A DNA stretch of 64,000 bases from Nematostella vectensis (taxonomy: Eukaryota; Cnidaria; Anthozoa; Actiniaria; Edwardsiidae), in assembly GCF_932526225.1 (NCBI RefSeq), contig NC_064035.1, forward strand, positions 16,044,469 to 16,108,468. The letters run 5' to 3'. The position numbers and the translations under genes are program-made. This document shows positions 23,801 to 38,800 of the stretch, piece by piece; the first letter of the stretch is position 1, and the number at the start of each line of letters is the position of its first letter. The notes beneath the pieces are model-generated. The model did not search any database. It had not been told where the DNA came from and saw only the letters and a program-made list of their open reading frames with translations.

Positions 23801-26800
23801 AAGAAATGATAGCCCGTGTACATCAAAAACATATTACTGCAATATGTGGCCATCAATGAAAAGTGGACATGAACGTTTTGACAAGTACTTGTCTCAGTTT
23901 CTTGTTCATCTGATTGGCTGAACAAATACCATCCAAATCTGTAGCCAATCAGAGAACGAGAAACGTGACCAATTCTCTCCAAACAAGTGCTTGTTTTAAA
24001 CACGGTTTATAAATGGATGGACGCACATATGGTAGTAGCCGAGACTCTGATAAAACTGGCTGGCTTACAACTTTAAAAATTATGTAATATATGGGCCTGC
24101 ACCTGTATCCTATAAAGTTTGTTGTCCGTGCGATGTTGAAAGGCATGAACAGGCGTTCCCATAGTCTGCTTACCCATCTAAAAGAGAAAAGGTGAGTTAA
24201 AATAAACTGTCCCAGAGTCGAAACTGTTGTTATCATACTGTACTATCAAACTCTAGGTCATATAATAAGAGGCCTCACCGGACACCGTAGATGGTACATG
24301 TTCCTTATCATGTTGCTATCACCTTCTATCACACTGTAGGTCACATAACAAGAGCTCTCACCTGACACTGGTACATGACACTGGTTCCTTGTGACTTGTT
24401 GACTCTTGACTCCATACTCTTGTCTAGTATGGAGTCATGCTAGCAATGGCACTGAGAATATTTATAGAGTCACTATCACCTAGCATCACACTCTATGTCA
24501 CATAACAAGAGGCCTTACCTGACACTGGTACAAGTTCCTTATCATGTCACTATCACCTAGTATCACTCTCTTATGTCATATAACAAGAGGCCTTACCTGA
24601 CACTAGAACATGTTCCTTATCATGTTGCTATCACCTAGTATCACTCTCTAGGTCATATAACAAGAGGCCTTACCTGACACTGGTACATGTTCCTTATCAT
24701 GTCACTATCACCTAGTATCACTCTCTTATGTCATATAACAAGAGGTCTTACCTGACACTGGTACATGTTCCTTATCATGTTGCTATCACCTAGTATTACA
24801 CTCTGTCACATAACAAAAGGCCTTACCTGACACTGGTACATGTTCCTTATCATGTTGCTATCACCTAGTATCACTCTCTTATGTCATATAACAAGAGGTC
24901 TTACCTGACACTGGTACATGTTCCTTATCATGTTGCTATCACCTAGTATCACTCTCTAGGTCATATAACAAGAGGCCACACCTGACACTGGTACATGTTC
25001 CTTATCATGTTATTATCACCTAGTATCACTCTCTTATGTCATATAACAAGAGGTCTTACCTGACACTGGTACATGTTCCTTATCATGTTGCTATCACCTA
25101 GTATCACTCTCTAGGTCATATAACAAGAGGCCACACCTGACACTGGTACATGTTCCTTATCATGTTATTATCACCTAGTATCACTCTCTTATGTCATATA
25201 ACAAGAGGTCTTACCTGACACTGGAACATGTTCCTTATCATGTTGCTATCACACTGGTACATGTTCCTTATCATGTTGCTATCACCTAGTATTACACTCT
25301 GTCACATAACAAAAGGCCTTACCTGACACTGGTACATGTTCCTCGGGCTCTGGTTGAAGTCTGAGTATGGAGTCATGCTAGCAATGGCACTAAGCATGGC
25401 TGTTGGTTTCAACTCCATGTGGGTGGTCACACCCTCATGCAACTCTTCCTGTACTATTGCTATATCCATATAAACCTAGTCAGGAAGAAAAATGGCAAAT
25501 TACAGAGTGCGTTTTCTGAAGTTTTGGCTTGCTAACTTTGTATTGGGTCACCATATATATAATATATCAATGTAAACAGTGGTAATAGGTAGTACCGTAT
25601 TTACCCACGTATAAGCCGCACTTTTTTCACTCCAAAATGACCTTCAAAATTAGGGTGGGTCGAATTCCACTTTTTATAATTTGGATGGAACGAAGTTGAA
25701 AACAATGGTGATTTTCGTAAGACAATGCCAAAGATAAGGGACAGTCATGGCATTGTTCTTCACGGTAACACTTTGATTTTAGTTCTATTAATCGTTCACT
25801 AACCAACGGCAAATTTGCTTTTTGCGGTACTTTATTTCTTGAATTACTGTAGCTGCAATGAAAGATTTAAACATGTGAATATTGAATTTTTGACTATTTT
25901 GAGCTCAAAACTTTGGGTGCATCTTATACGTGGGTAATTACGGTAATGGGTAAGTCTCCTTTGTAAGTAAATTATTTGCCTACTTAACTCTATTCTCTTT
26001 TGAACTAATCAGTTTATATTTCACATCGATAAGAACATACTTGGTTACTTTCAGTTCAGTAACCTTTTCCCACAATAGTATGCTAATTGTTTTTTTTTTA
26101 ACTCCATGAATGAAATGCAAGATCTTCCACACCATAAGGAAATACATAGCTCATCCTTGTCTAGATGTCTCGCTTTCACTTTTACATCGAAATAGCCATG
26201 GTTAGCTCCAGCTACAGTACAATGTACTATACCTGTTCAAATGAACCTATCATTTCTATTTTATTGACTGCGAGGTTGAGAACTGGGCGCATCATCCTGG
26301 CAGGCGAACTGAAGATAAATAGTCCTGGGTACTGACTAGCGACCTTTGTTATAGGGACCAGACAGATCTCTAGAAATTGTGGCACCTGGATTGAAGAAGA
26401 AAAAATATTTGGTATGTTGTAACATTGGTGTTTATTATTAAACTTCAACAGTGCACTATATACATTAGAGTGGCGTTCAACATTAAGGAGATTCGATACA
26501 GTTTCCCGAATGCCCAACCATCCTGTCAATCAAAACTCGTATCTTCTGCTACAGGGATCGGATCATCAAACTATTTGGCCATGCCATGTAGCTAGGGATA
26601 AACTTTATGAACAATTAACATTTGTTTACAAACATTTGTTTACATTGCTGTTTCTATGGCAACGGAATGGAGAACCCGTTAAATTCACTATTCGTGAAGT
26701 GCTGTTCGCTACAGGGAATTTTTTAACAAATAAAGTATAGGATACTACTGTACATCAGACCTTGGTCGACACTTAGAGGAAGTTTTATTAAAATCTATAA

Positions 26801-29800
26801 GAGGAATTCTGAGATATTGGCGTATTTTTATTTTCACTGTTACTCTGTTATTTATCTACTTTGAAATTCGCCTCTGAAAAAAATCCATATGCGCTTGAAA
26901 TGCCCATTTTCAAAAAATCCAATCGCTTACTTACAACCCTTCAACGTAGCTCAAAGTTAACCCGAATGTTGCTCAATATATTAATTTTATTCTACAAAAA
27001 CGACGAAAAAATTAATTGGCCAAATTTTATTTGGCGGCCAAAAAAGCAAAATGTTCAATTTCTTCATTTTGAAAGAATCATATCGTCCCCGGAACGGCCC
27101 CTAAAACTTACGATCAACAAATCTGATTGCTTTCATTTTTGGTAGGCTATTAGAAATAAGAGGCAGCTAAATAATAATGGTAAAAAAATCCTTGCCCGCG
27201 TATGGATTTTTTTCAGGGGCGAATTTTAAAGTAGGTAAATAACAGAGTGACTGAAAATAAAAATATGCCAATAGATTTTAATAAAAGTGTCTACTAAGGT
27301 CTGATGTACAATATCCTATAGCTTATTTATTAAAAATTTCCCTGTAGCGAACACGCGAATAGTGAATTTAACGGGTTTGCCGTTCCGTTGCCATAGAAAC
27401 AGCAATGTAAACACATGTTACATTTTTTAAAGTTCATCTCTAGCTACATGGCATGGCCAAATAGTTTGATGATTCTATCCCTGTAGAAGAAGATAAGAGT
27501 TGTGATTGACAGGAAGGTTGGAGATTCGGGATACTGTATCGAATCTCCTTAAACTTAAACAGTGCACCATATGAGTCTCCTTTTTCTATCATGTACTTAT
27601 ATTTGCGACTACACCAAAAATATGACTATGAATATACACTCACCCTTTCCTCTCCCAAGACTTTCATTATCCTCAAACGATTAGCAAGAGTTGGTGCCAG
27701 ATCTCTGTCGACACTCCCTAGGACACGGCCGTCCATCACCACAGGATAATAATTCTTATAGTCACCAGGAACTGGAGCATCAACTGGAATCATTCCCATG
27801 GTGCATAGCAGTCGTAGCATGTGGGCTACTAGAGGTACCACATTCACAACCTAGCATAAAGTGAACAGCAACTTTAGCAAAACTACACATGCCACAGAGT
27901 TTAGAGCCTAAAATACAGAAACAGTATTTGTAAATTTTAAACCCGAAGCTTGATTTCACAGTCAGTAAGATCTCTTAAAACCGGTCTAGTTGTATAAAGT
28001 CATACAATGCAACACAATAACACTATCATTTGTTAAAAAAAAGGTGATAAAAAACTCAAGCAATGTAGCAATACATTGATGGCCTCTGATGGATTATTGT
28101 TTGATCAATCCATAATATCCCGCATTCAGTAGAAACATTGATAAAATAACAAGGTAACTTTAGTCATGCCATTTACCCCAGCAAAATGTGCATTTTGCGG
28201 TGACATTTTTTCCTAGAATAGGCGCACACAGAAAACATATTGTGAAACTTCCTTTGATTGAAACCCTGAAATCGTCACTCATTGGCATGGTGCTCCATTT
28301 CATTTGAGATTTCAAGATAAGAAACCATCATGTACCTGACAACCAGCAGCTAAATGATTCAGCAGGCCACAGGGTGCACCATCGGGTGTGTGGACAGGGC
28401 ACAGAAACCCTAAAATATCAATATGGAATGCCTATTGTAAATGACAATGGGGCCAAGGGAATAGAAACAACATTTATAGTAACTGCTGAATTGTTTTTTT
28501 GTGGTACTGTGAATATCATTTCTAGAGGTTTAATGCATATTGAAATATGGGCTAAACCATGCAAAAAGAGTTAATTCAATAATCGTCCATCAGAGTGTGA
28601 GCGAAAAACTCACCCCAAGCCTCAGGCAAAAGCTTCCTGACAGATGTTGTTCTCATTTGGGAAAAGAAAGCTCCTCTATGGATGCACCGGAAGTGAGATA
28701 GGAATCGGAAGTAATTCAGCCTATCCGCCACCACAGTAAACCCAGATATCTTTAAGGAGCAACAATTGTTTATGATGGTAACAGTTGAAACCAAAACTCC
28801 AAATTTGCAGTCTGATGAGCAATGTGATGTTATGCTATATAAATAAATACAAATTAAAGTAAAAATATTATTAAATAGGGATTTTATAGCCATCATTTTC
28901 TACTCAGTTAACACCTAAATCCCTGATAATAAGAATTAAGAATGCCCATGTTGAATTTGAGGAACAAGCTCCTCATGGGCCCATAGTCTCCCACACTTGG
29001 TATTTTGCTAGGATGACAGCGTGGTGGATGAGACTCTTTCAGGTCCCTAGAGTTATCTTGATAGCAGGCTTTGGCAGCTTCTAATAGGAGGAATACTTCC
29101 TGTGTTACCTGTTGTAATGCTAGACCTGACTTGGATATCAAGTTGCCTGTGGCCAAAAAGTACTCCATCTGATGAGAGATACTTGGGGCATGCTGCACCG
29201 CTTGTAGAATGGAGGCTGAAAGAATACACACACATACATCAAATTAGGAGGCACTGAAGAATCAATGTAACATAACCATCACCGATTCGTGGGTATCAAA
29301 TTAATGTGCCAATTCAAATAATCACAATAAAACAAGGTTTAAAAAAACTTTAGTTTTCTTGTTTACAGTTTATTTTAGCATCTCTGGTAGGCTATGTGCA
29401 CGATGTTGATACTCAACGGCGGAGTAGTGACCCTACTCGAATAAATTAACAAATATTTTGCCAAATGTTGCTCTTCACTATGAAATAATTAGCTCCAAGG
29501 GTGTTATAATGTTTAATGTTTACAAGGAAAAAGAATTGAGCTTAAACATATTCAACGCAAGAGTAAGCAATCGCATTTTGTCGGCGTAATTGTGATAATG
29601 ACGCGAAAATAGTGTAACATTTGCAAAGTGTCGAAACAAACCGGCGCGATAATTTTTTTCTCGCTCCGCTTTATCGACAATCTTACATGTTTCTAAAATC
29701 AACATTAGTTGCTCTTTCCATTGCTGTGTTACCCATTGATGTAGGATGATCGATAAGGGAGCAGTTGAACAATAAATGCGTAACGACCACATGCCCCCCC

Positions 29801-32800
29801 GAGAGAGCACGCAAAGTTTGGATGTCAATATCGTATATATTAAAACTTGTTAACGTCAAGACTTACCAACTCAAGGATTCAACATGAGATGATATATCCA
29901 AATCCGCTGTATATAATATGCAACATTTTTCTTACCCGGTCAAACTTAGTTTCGAATAAGCGCACTAACTAACCGCTTAAGCGACTGATCCGTAGGAAAA
30001 AAGAACAATCTGTATTCCGACACGGGGGTAGCAGTTGAAAGTAGCATACGATGTGTGGTACTAATCTTCCAATAAATAATATACTTTTCGTTTATAGTAC
30101 AGAAACTGTAAGGTTGAATGTAAATTCAAGTATCAGGGAAGCTGGAACGTGTCTCGGCTTTTCTGAACCCTGAAAACGTAGTTTTAATTTCCTTTTTTAG
30201 CTTATATAAGCACGCCAGTGTATCCTGGATTTCTCACTTTCATCACGCTTTTTGACAGCTTATTGTCAAATAATAATTAGAAAAACATTTCGGGCTGCAT
30301 TATGTTATCTCATTAAAAGCCGCCAAAGTTTTATCGCACACCTTTGGTATGCGAGCGCTTCCTTATGCTGTGTTTACACTTGAGCGTCCAGCCTAGGTTG
30401 AGTAACTACCCAACCTAGGTTAGATTTGAAGTGTGTGTGAACACGGTCCAAATAGCCACTTATATGCCGGCAATTACAAAGGATCTGCAACCTAGGTTTG
30501 GTTGAGCTCAACCATTCCAGGAGGCATGGTTGAGCGTACTCAACCAAGGTTACAGGTAAGTCTGTTGACAGTTCTTGTCAGCTATCGCTTTTCGATGTCA
30601 GTCATTTCTCAAATAGTGTTTACTCAATAGCCATGAGATTACCACATCTTTTTGAGATCCGCACATTTTGCTGGACATTTTACACAATACTTTACAACAA
30701 ACTAGTTTCCAAGTCAAGCGACTGCGAATCCCTAACGTACTAGTGCAAACAATATTAACAAAAACGACAAACATCAGAGAAAACATCAGGCAAGGTGATC
30801 CCTAAAAGATCATCTTGAATTATAGCGAATCTTGTAAGCGGAAGCCACCACAGAATAACAAGAACAGCCAGAAAAATCCCAATTATCGCAGAAGCAATTT
30901 GACCTCAGGATTCAAATTGATAACACCGGCGCTGTTCCAGCTCAATGATCAGCCGAGGTTAAGTTTTCAAGTGTAAACACATTTCTCCTAACCGGGGTTC
31001 AGTTAACCACAAACTGAACCTAGGTTGATGCTTAAGTGTAAACACAGCATAAGCTATCAAATACCATGCACTTGAATGAGCCCTTTTGGTAATTGATATA
31101 CGTAACATCCGTTTTGTGTATCGTCGTAGTTAATTAAAGTGACCCAACAGCTGAATAGGACTTTACACCTCGATTTCTATAGAACGAGCCAGTAAATACA
31201 ATGAACATGGAAATTTCTTATATCCCGGGTATTCTAAAGTTTAGCTAATGAAACGGTTTTTAGATAATAACATAGGAAGTTCTTTTGGAAGCATTTTCGT
31301 TTTGTGCGTCTTCACAAGCTCACTGTAATGGAAGATGTCAACAGCCAATTAACCTACTGTTGTTTAGACAGTTGTTGCGCTAAATAAAGAGTCAGTAGTT
31401 TGAGACTCTTGAGTCAGTAACACGTTCGAGGCTCTTGGCTTTTGCAAGATAATTGTAATCGTCTATAATTAATCTAAAACTCCTGCTACCGTTTTGACAG
31501 TGAGTAAATGCGCGTTTCACGATCAAACTCGTAGAAGCTATTGTACTATTTTTCTTGATGGCAAAACTTATAGTTGTGTTCTCGAGCTCTCGTGATTCTT
31601 CTTGTCCTCTATTTAATGAATATCGAGACACGGTTGGATCGTATGCTAGCCTGAGTTAACTTCATCAACATCGTCAACATCGTTCGAAACACACGATTTA
31701 AACGGCCGGACAGTGCAAGGTCTTGTTTAGAGAGTACATGCACCGGTTTTTTAAGAATGGTTGGACTGTGCAAGGTTTAGTTTAAGAGCTTTGAAAGAAG
31801 TGTGCACACACAGGGTTATTTAAATTATCGAACCATGCACAGTTTTGATTTAAAGCTTGGAAGAAGCGTGTACACATCTAAAACCAAACGTGCACGGTAC
31901 TTCGGTTGGAAGACGAGAACCGTGCTTGGATCGGGAACCCGCTTCAAACCCAGGCCATAGTGCGCTTCAATACGCATGTTATACGGTTGGGTACCAACAT
32001 CGTGCACGTAGCCGGTAGGTTTTCCTATTTCTAAACCCTTTTACCCTATCAAGTGAAAATCCTGAATCCTCCTCACTGCCCTCAGGGATATGATATAATC
32101 AAGAATTTGTAGTGGAAAGGTAATAATGACCTGAATTGACATTGAAGTCATGAGGCTTGTTTTTAGATGCCTTTTCAAGACTGGAGCCAACAACTTGGAG
32201 CATCATCTCCAGTTTTTCCTGAATAACATATAAATTTTGGTTTCTGGTTTGCTTAAAAAAATGATGGGGATGGTGCTCCTAACGGAATGTACTGCATATG
32301 GTTTGCATACATGGATTTATTTGATTAGTCCCAGTCAAATGAATTTCAATAATACATGAATTACACATTGACAATGACATTGTCTGTAATACAAACAGCA
32401 GGCCCATTGCCAAGATTTGAGGGGGAATAGTCTGGTTTGTTTGTCCATTTAGAAGAACATTTCCTCTTTCTCTCTTGTAGTGGTTCTTTTTCTTATTAGA
32501 GCTCGAGTCCAGATGGGGAATGAACAGTGACCCCCCCCCCCTCCCCATATATATGATGCATCACACCAGAAGGGTGAGAAAAGAGTGCCGGCTATTATTG
32601 AAAAGAAATTGAATACAACACATTCAAAAACTTTGTGAAGTACAGCAAGTCAATGATGAAGAAGGAATGGGGGGTTACCTTAAGAACCATCAGATACAGG
32701 TGGCCACCCAGTAGGACCTCTTGGTTCATGGGGCTGTCAGCTGATTCTGCACAGCATTTCTCAAGGGCTAGTGCATACAACTTGCGGGTCATCAGACTGA

Positions 32801-35800
32801 AAAAAAGGGCAATAAATGTATGTGCCTGTAATGTTATCATATGCTTCTAGGTTTTTCTTTTATTAGTATAATTGTATTAGCAGGGGAACTGTATGTATTT
32901 TTGTACAAGATAATAAATATGTTAGAACCCCCAGAAAATCTCAATAAAGCTTTGCAACTTGATTTCCTGTTGAAAGGAATCCAATATGGGTGAAAAAAAT
33001 CTTACAGTACATACTTTGGTTGTCAGCCTGTGTGATTGGCACATATTACAACCACTAAATACTGTACGTCAATAACTTACCATAAAGTTAAATGAGCATA
33101 ACTTAGAATGGGAATGGAATATAGCCATTTTCAAGTTTATTCATACAAGCTGCCTCAGAAGCTTGTATAACAGACCCAAAAATCTTTAGATTATTTAGAT
33201 ATTTTTTCTTCTTGTGATTCTAAGCTTGCACTTCGTAATGATCAAACCCAAAAGTATATTTGAAGGCTAGTTTCTGTATACCTTCAGTTGTCAATACTTA
33301 CATAAGTAAATTGAATTTGTCCGCATTGGTATCTAAATGAATGCAAATACACTGCCTGAAAAAAAAAACACTTTTAGGTCCAGGGATCTTTTGAGGCAAA
33401 CATTTTTGCAGTCTTAAAACATTAATAACGAATAATAATGTCTAATACTAACTGAATTAGGTACTGTGCCACTGCCTCATCAGAAAACCAATCTGGAAGT
33501 CTCATCTTCACTCTAAACCTCAACCCTGAAAGGTGTCCCAAAGTTTCAATTAGTAATATATAGTGTTGCACTTGAATATCAGTACTTCTTTTAATGTTCC
33601 ATTAGCTAGACCATGGTATCAATCAGCTCAAGGAATGCTAGTACTACAGTTCTTACCGATGTACTCAAGAACACTCTTCTGATTCACAGCACCCTCCTCT
33701 TGTGCCGTCCGCAGCATCATAGCTACACAACTAGAGCGCAATGATAGACTCTGAGACATTCAAGTAATATAATGTAACTGATTACTTGAACATACTGATT
33801 CTTGAAAAAAAATCAGCCAATCACCTTCCTTGCAGCTGGAAGCTGATTTAGGGGGCGAAGTTTTAATGTGGTCACATCAAGTCTGAGCACAGCTTTAAGA
33901 TTTTTCAGAAGAGAGGAAAACGAGAGAACCCTATAAAAGATCTTCTAAGGTAAACGAGGGAATGAACCAACCAACTCAACCCTTGCTTACATTAGGACAT
34001 AAACTTGGAAACCAGTAGAAGAAAGGCACTGCCCCTTAATAGCCATGCACTACCAACAGCATCATCAAGGCTCAGAACAATACTCTGCTATTTTGTCATA
34101 GGTGTAGTTCTTATTTTAATATTGTATGAACCATTTCTCAAGCCTTTATGTACTTAATGTAAGGTATAAGGCTATGGGTATAAAAATAATATGTCAAAAA
34201 ACATGGAATCAAATAAAAGGTTCAGGAACCAGTCATCCATGTCCTCTCTGAGTGATGTATGTACTGTACAGAAGCTAAAACCATCCATATGCATTACATT
34301 AACTTACTCTTTCCAAAATGTATTGTTTTCCTCAGCTTTGATAAGCTCTCTATAAATGTGTTGATCCGTCACATTCATTAATGCCTATGACATTTGCACA
34401 CAAAAAAAAACCTTTTAAGAACATGGTATACACTGCAGTTGTCTGCTTTCCAAAAAAAAAAAAACATGCAGCAAACTTTGGGACATGTAATCACCATACC
34501 TTGAGTATAAATACCACCGGAACATAGTAAAGCTCCTTCCGATAGGCTATACACATCATCACATTGCCATCATTCAAGTAATGAAGAGTCATGTTCTAGA
34601 GCAGAAAAAATCTCAAAATAAATGTGAAGGATTGTGTGTGCATGGCTTTGAGAGAAAGGGACATCTACAGTATAGTAGAAGCTTATACTAATGCAAATAT
34701 CTACTGTAATGGCGTCTACTGTAATGGCGTCTACTGTAATGGCGTCTACTGTTATGGCGTCTACTGTAATGGCGTGTACTGTAATGGCGTGTACTGTAAT
34801 GGCGTCTACTGTAATGGCGTCTACTGTAATGGCGTCTACTGTAATGGCGTCGACTGTAATGGTGTCGACTGTAATGGCGTTGACTGTAATGGCGTCGACT
34901 GTAATGGCGTCGACTGTAATGGCGTCGACTGTAATGGCATCTACTGTAATGGCGTCTACTGTAATGGCGTCGACTGTAATGGCGTCTACTGTAATGGCGG
35001 GGGTGGCTTGGGAGGAGCTAAAACCCTTAACATTCTTTTTTTTTAAAGTTGTGTATTGCTTTCTAGAGTATTGGTGAAAGAATTGAAAACCAAATGTTTT
35101 TTTTGTATTTCAGAGCTCCTTTGCTCTTAATGCCATTGAGTGCAAATATCAAAACTGAAAGAAAAAGTCCCACTCCCAATTTCTTTTACACACTCATTCT
35201 TTGACTAACCACAGCACTCTGATCTCCCTTGACTGATCTCATTTGCACTCCATATTCAGTATAAAATGAGCCTCTTCCCTTCCAAGAAGGCCTAATAATG
35301 GCCAATGGCTGAAAAAAGCAAAAAGAAGTAGTAAATTTGAATAAGTCACATGGTCACATTGAATAAGTCGCATGGTAGGATCTTAGGGTGGTAGATGATA
35401 AGACCTTAGAGTGTCTTACATAGTTCCTTCTTGGCAAGATAAGCATCCTAATGATCTTTTCAATTCCGTTGACAATAAAGTATCCTCCAGCTTCCTGGAA
35501 AAGAAGAAAATAAACATATAATGTAAATAGGCAGTGAATGACAGAATGGGTAAAGCTCATTTAAGGCATACGATGGCATTAACTATCATATCAAACATGC
35601 ATCTGTGTATTTCCTGTATGAAAATAATGAGTAGTGAATCAAACCAAACAATCAAAACTTTCCTTGAAATTTGATTCATTCTGAAACAAGATAAGGATTT
35701 TATATTCTACAGGAGGTTGCAAAACAACAATTTCAGGTGTACTGTAAATTGTATACAGACTTCAAGAGGTCTTAAAGTCTGAATGACCATGTCGAATTGA

Positions 35801-38800
35801 GCATGATGGAATATTATTTAACACAAAACCTGTTCCTATTCCTGTTCAAATTAATCAAATGCAATGCTGATTTGAATGTTTTTTAGGTTTTTTTGCACTG
35901 ACACATAATATAATCAGACTTTATCAGCACAGCCAAGCTGACTGGTGACGCTTGCTACAGTAAAAACCAAACTGACTGAAACACAAACTTTACCATGTAT
36001 TTTACCCTAGAATTACAGACACTAACTCAAAACAATGACATACAGTATACAGTAGTGGGTGGTATCCTTTAACCAGAAACAGGTGGGTGTTCAACCCACA
36101 AAAAGAATGTTTTTTTTTCAGTCTTGGCACCACAGGAGCTAGTGGCACCATTAGCAACTTAGCGCATTACACCTTACCTGTGATTCTTCATTTTTCCTGA
36201 CAAGCTCTTTTGGTGAAAGATTGGCCAAAGAGCAGTTATTTGACTGTAAAGAGTGAAAATAAATTCAAGAAGACAAATAGAACAACATTAAGGACATCAG
36301 CTGGTAAACTACTGTATATTAGGGTGAGCGCGTAGACAAGGCTCTCTGGAAAATGTTACAGCCAATTTACATACCAATTTACTTGTGCTTTTTTTTGCGA
36401 TTTCACAAAGGCTTGTGAGCTAATAATTCGACACCTTTTGTGCTCAAAACGTTTCCCAACTAATGCTGTCTTTACACTTGAGCGTCCAACCTAGGTTGAG
36501 TAACTACCCAACCTAGGTTAGATTTAAAGTGTGTGTGAACACGGTCAAAATAGCCACTTATGTGCCGGCAATTACAAAGGATCCGCAACCTAGGTTCGGT
36601 TGAGCTCAACCATTCCAAGAGGCATGGTTGAGCATACTCAACCAAGGTTACAGGCAAATCTGTTGACAGTTCGTGTCAGCTATCGCTTTCCGATGTCAGT
36701 CATTTCTCAAATAGTGTTTACTCAATAATCATGAGATTACCACATCTTTTTGAGATCCTCACATTTTGCTACCCTGGTTCCAGAGCCTCGAACGTCTCTC
36801 TATTTATAGAACCAGGGTAGCATTTTGCTGGACATTTTACACAATACTTTACAACAAACTAGTTTCAAAGTCAAGAGACTGCGAATCCCTAACGTACTAG
36901 CGCAAACAATAAAAACAAAAACGACAAACATCAGAGAAAACATCAGGCAAGGTGGTCCCTAAGAGATCATCTTGAATTATAGTGAATCTTGAAAGTGGAA
37001 GCCACCTCAGAATAACAAGAACGGCCAGAAAAATCCCAATAATTGCAGCAGCAGTTTGACCTCAGAATTCAAATTGATAACACCGGCGCTGTTCCAGGTG
37101 AATGATCAACCGAGGTTAAGTTTTCAAGTGTAAACACATTTCTCCTAACCGGGGTTCAGTTAACCACAAACTGAACCTAGGTTGACGCTCAAGTGTAAAC
37201 ACAGCATAAGGCACTCTTGCTACCATAACTTTGCTGTTTACCCAGAGCCTTGTACACATACATGCAAATGCCCCAGTCCTGAAAAAATGTTCCAAAAAGG
37301 CAAAAACAGAATTGAACAACAACAAATAATAATGAAAAATAATAAAAATGTCCAGTACCCACCTTAACCATAAGTGGTATTGCTGCAATGACTTTGGTAA
37401 CACTACCCTGTGGCACGTTATCAATCTTCCACTGTAAAGTCACTTGTAGCTTTGAACAGTAGGTTGATCCCTTCTCTCGGCACTAAACAGCATCACATAA
37501 CATTCCAAATTTTAAGGAAGAAAAAAAAAGGCATATTTGAGTACATTTCTTTACCTCTGTAGGGAAAACTTTCATCTGTGTTGTGTGGATGTTCTTTTCT
37601 GAGACAGTGGGTATTCCAATGGTTGCATCCTGTTGGAAAATAATCAAAATGACTTTTTAAGTGAATATGGTATGTCCTGGAGTTTCTAGAAGAGAACTCC
37701 AGGACATACCTAGACTAACAGAGTAGACAGAAAATTTACCCTTTAAAAGCCAGGAAAGCAAAAGTGGCTGAAATGTTTAATTTTCATTTAAAAAAAAAGA
37801 ATGATGTCACAATGGTCACCTAGTTAAGAGTTGCCATTTCTAGCTAGGGTTGGGTATAGGGGATGTGCTTCCCTTTCGATAGGAGTAGAATTAGGTTACT
37901 AATTAACGTTAGACTAACATTAGCTAGGATTGGGTATCTTGGACACCCTCCCCTCTTAGCTAGGGGTGGACATAGGGGACATGCTCCACTCTTAGCTAGG
38001 GGTGGACATATGGGACACCCTTCCCTCTTAGCTAGGGGTGGACATAGGGGACGTGCTCCCCTCTTAGCTAGGGGTGGACATAGGGGACATCCTCCCCTCT
38101 TAGGGTGGACATAGGGGACATGCTACCCTCTTAGCTAGGGGTGGACATAGGGGACATGCTCCACTCTTAGCTAGGGGTGGACATATGGGACACCCTTCCC
38201 TCTTAGCTAGGGGTGACATAGGGGACGTGCTCCCCTCTTAGCTAGGGGTGGACATAGGGGACATCCTCCCCTCTTAGCTAGGGGTGGACATAGGGGACGT
38301 GCTCCCCTCTTAGCCAGGGGTGGACATAGGGGACGTGCTCCCCTCTTAGCTAGGGGTGGACATAGGGGACATCCTCCCCTCTTAGCTAGGGGTGGACATA
38401 TGGGACACCCTTCCCTCTTAGCTAGGGGTGGACATAGGGGACGTGCTCCCCTCTTAGCTAGGGGTGGACATAGGGGACATCCTCCCCTCTTAGCTAGGGG
38501 TGGACATAGGGGACATGCGCCCCTCTTAGGGTGGACATAGGGGACATGCTCCCCTCTTAGCTAGGGGTGGACATAGGGGACATCCTCCCCTCTTAGCTAG
38601 GGGTGGACATAGGGGACATCCTCCCCTCTTAGCTAGGGTGGACATAGGGGACGCCCTCCCATCTTAGCTAGGGGTGGACATAGGGGACATGCTCCCCTCT
38701 TAGCTAGGGGTGGACATAGGGGACGCCTTCCCCTCTTAGCTAGGGGTGGGCATAGGGGACATCCTCCCCTCTTAGCTAGGGGTGGACATAGGGGGCACCC

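Noticed and set aside
22545..25330. Regular repeats resembling a CRISPR array
   Set aside because: The units are head to tail with no unique spacers, sit inside introns of an animal gene, and no cas genes are present.
29520..29828. 102-codon - strand frame as a gene
   Set aside because: It lies within POLR1B intron 15, matches no family I know, and has no supporting splice or promoter signals.
34624..35077. Two overlapping forward frames rich in VYCNG or STVMA repeats
   Set aside because: They come from a 15-bp minisatellite lying between POLR1B exons 8 and 9 on the opposite strand.
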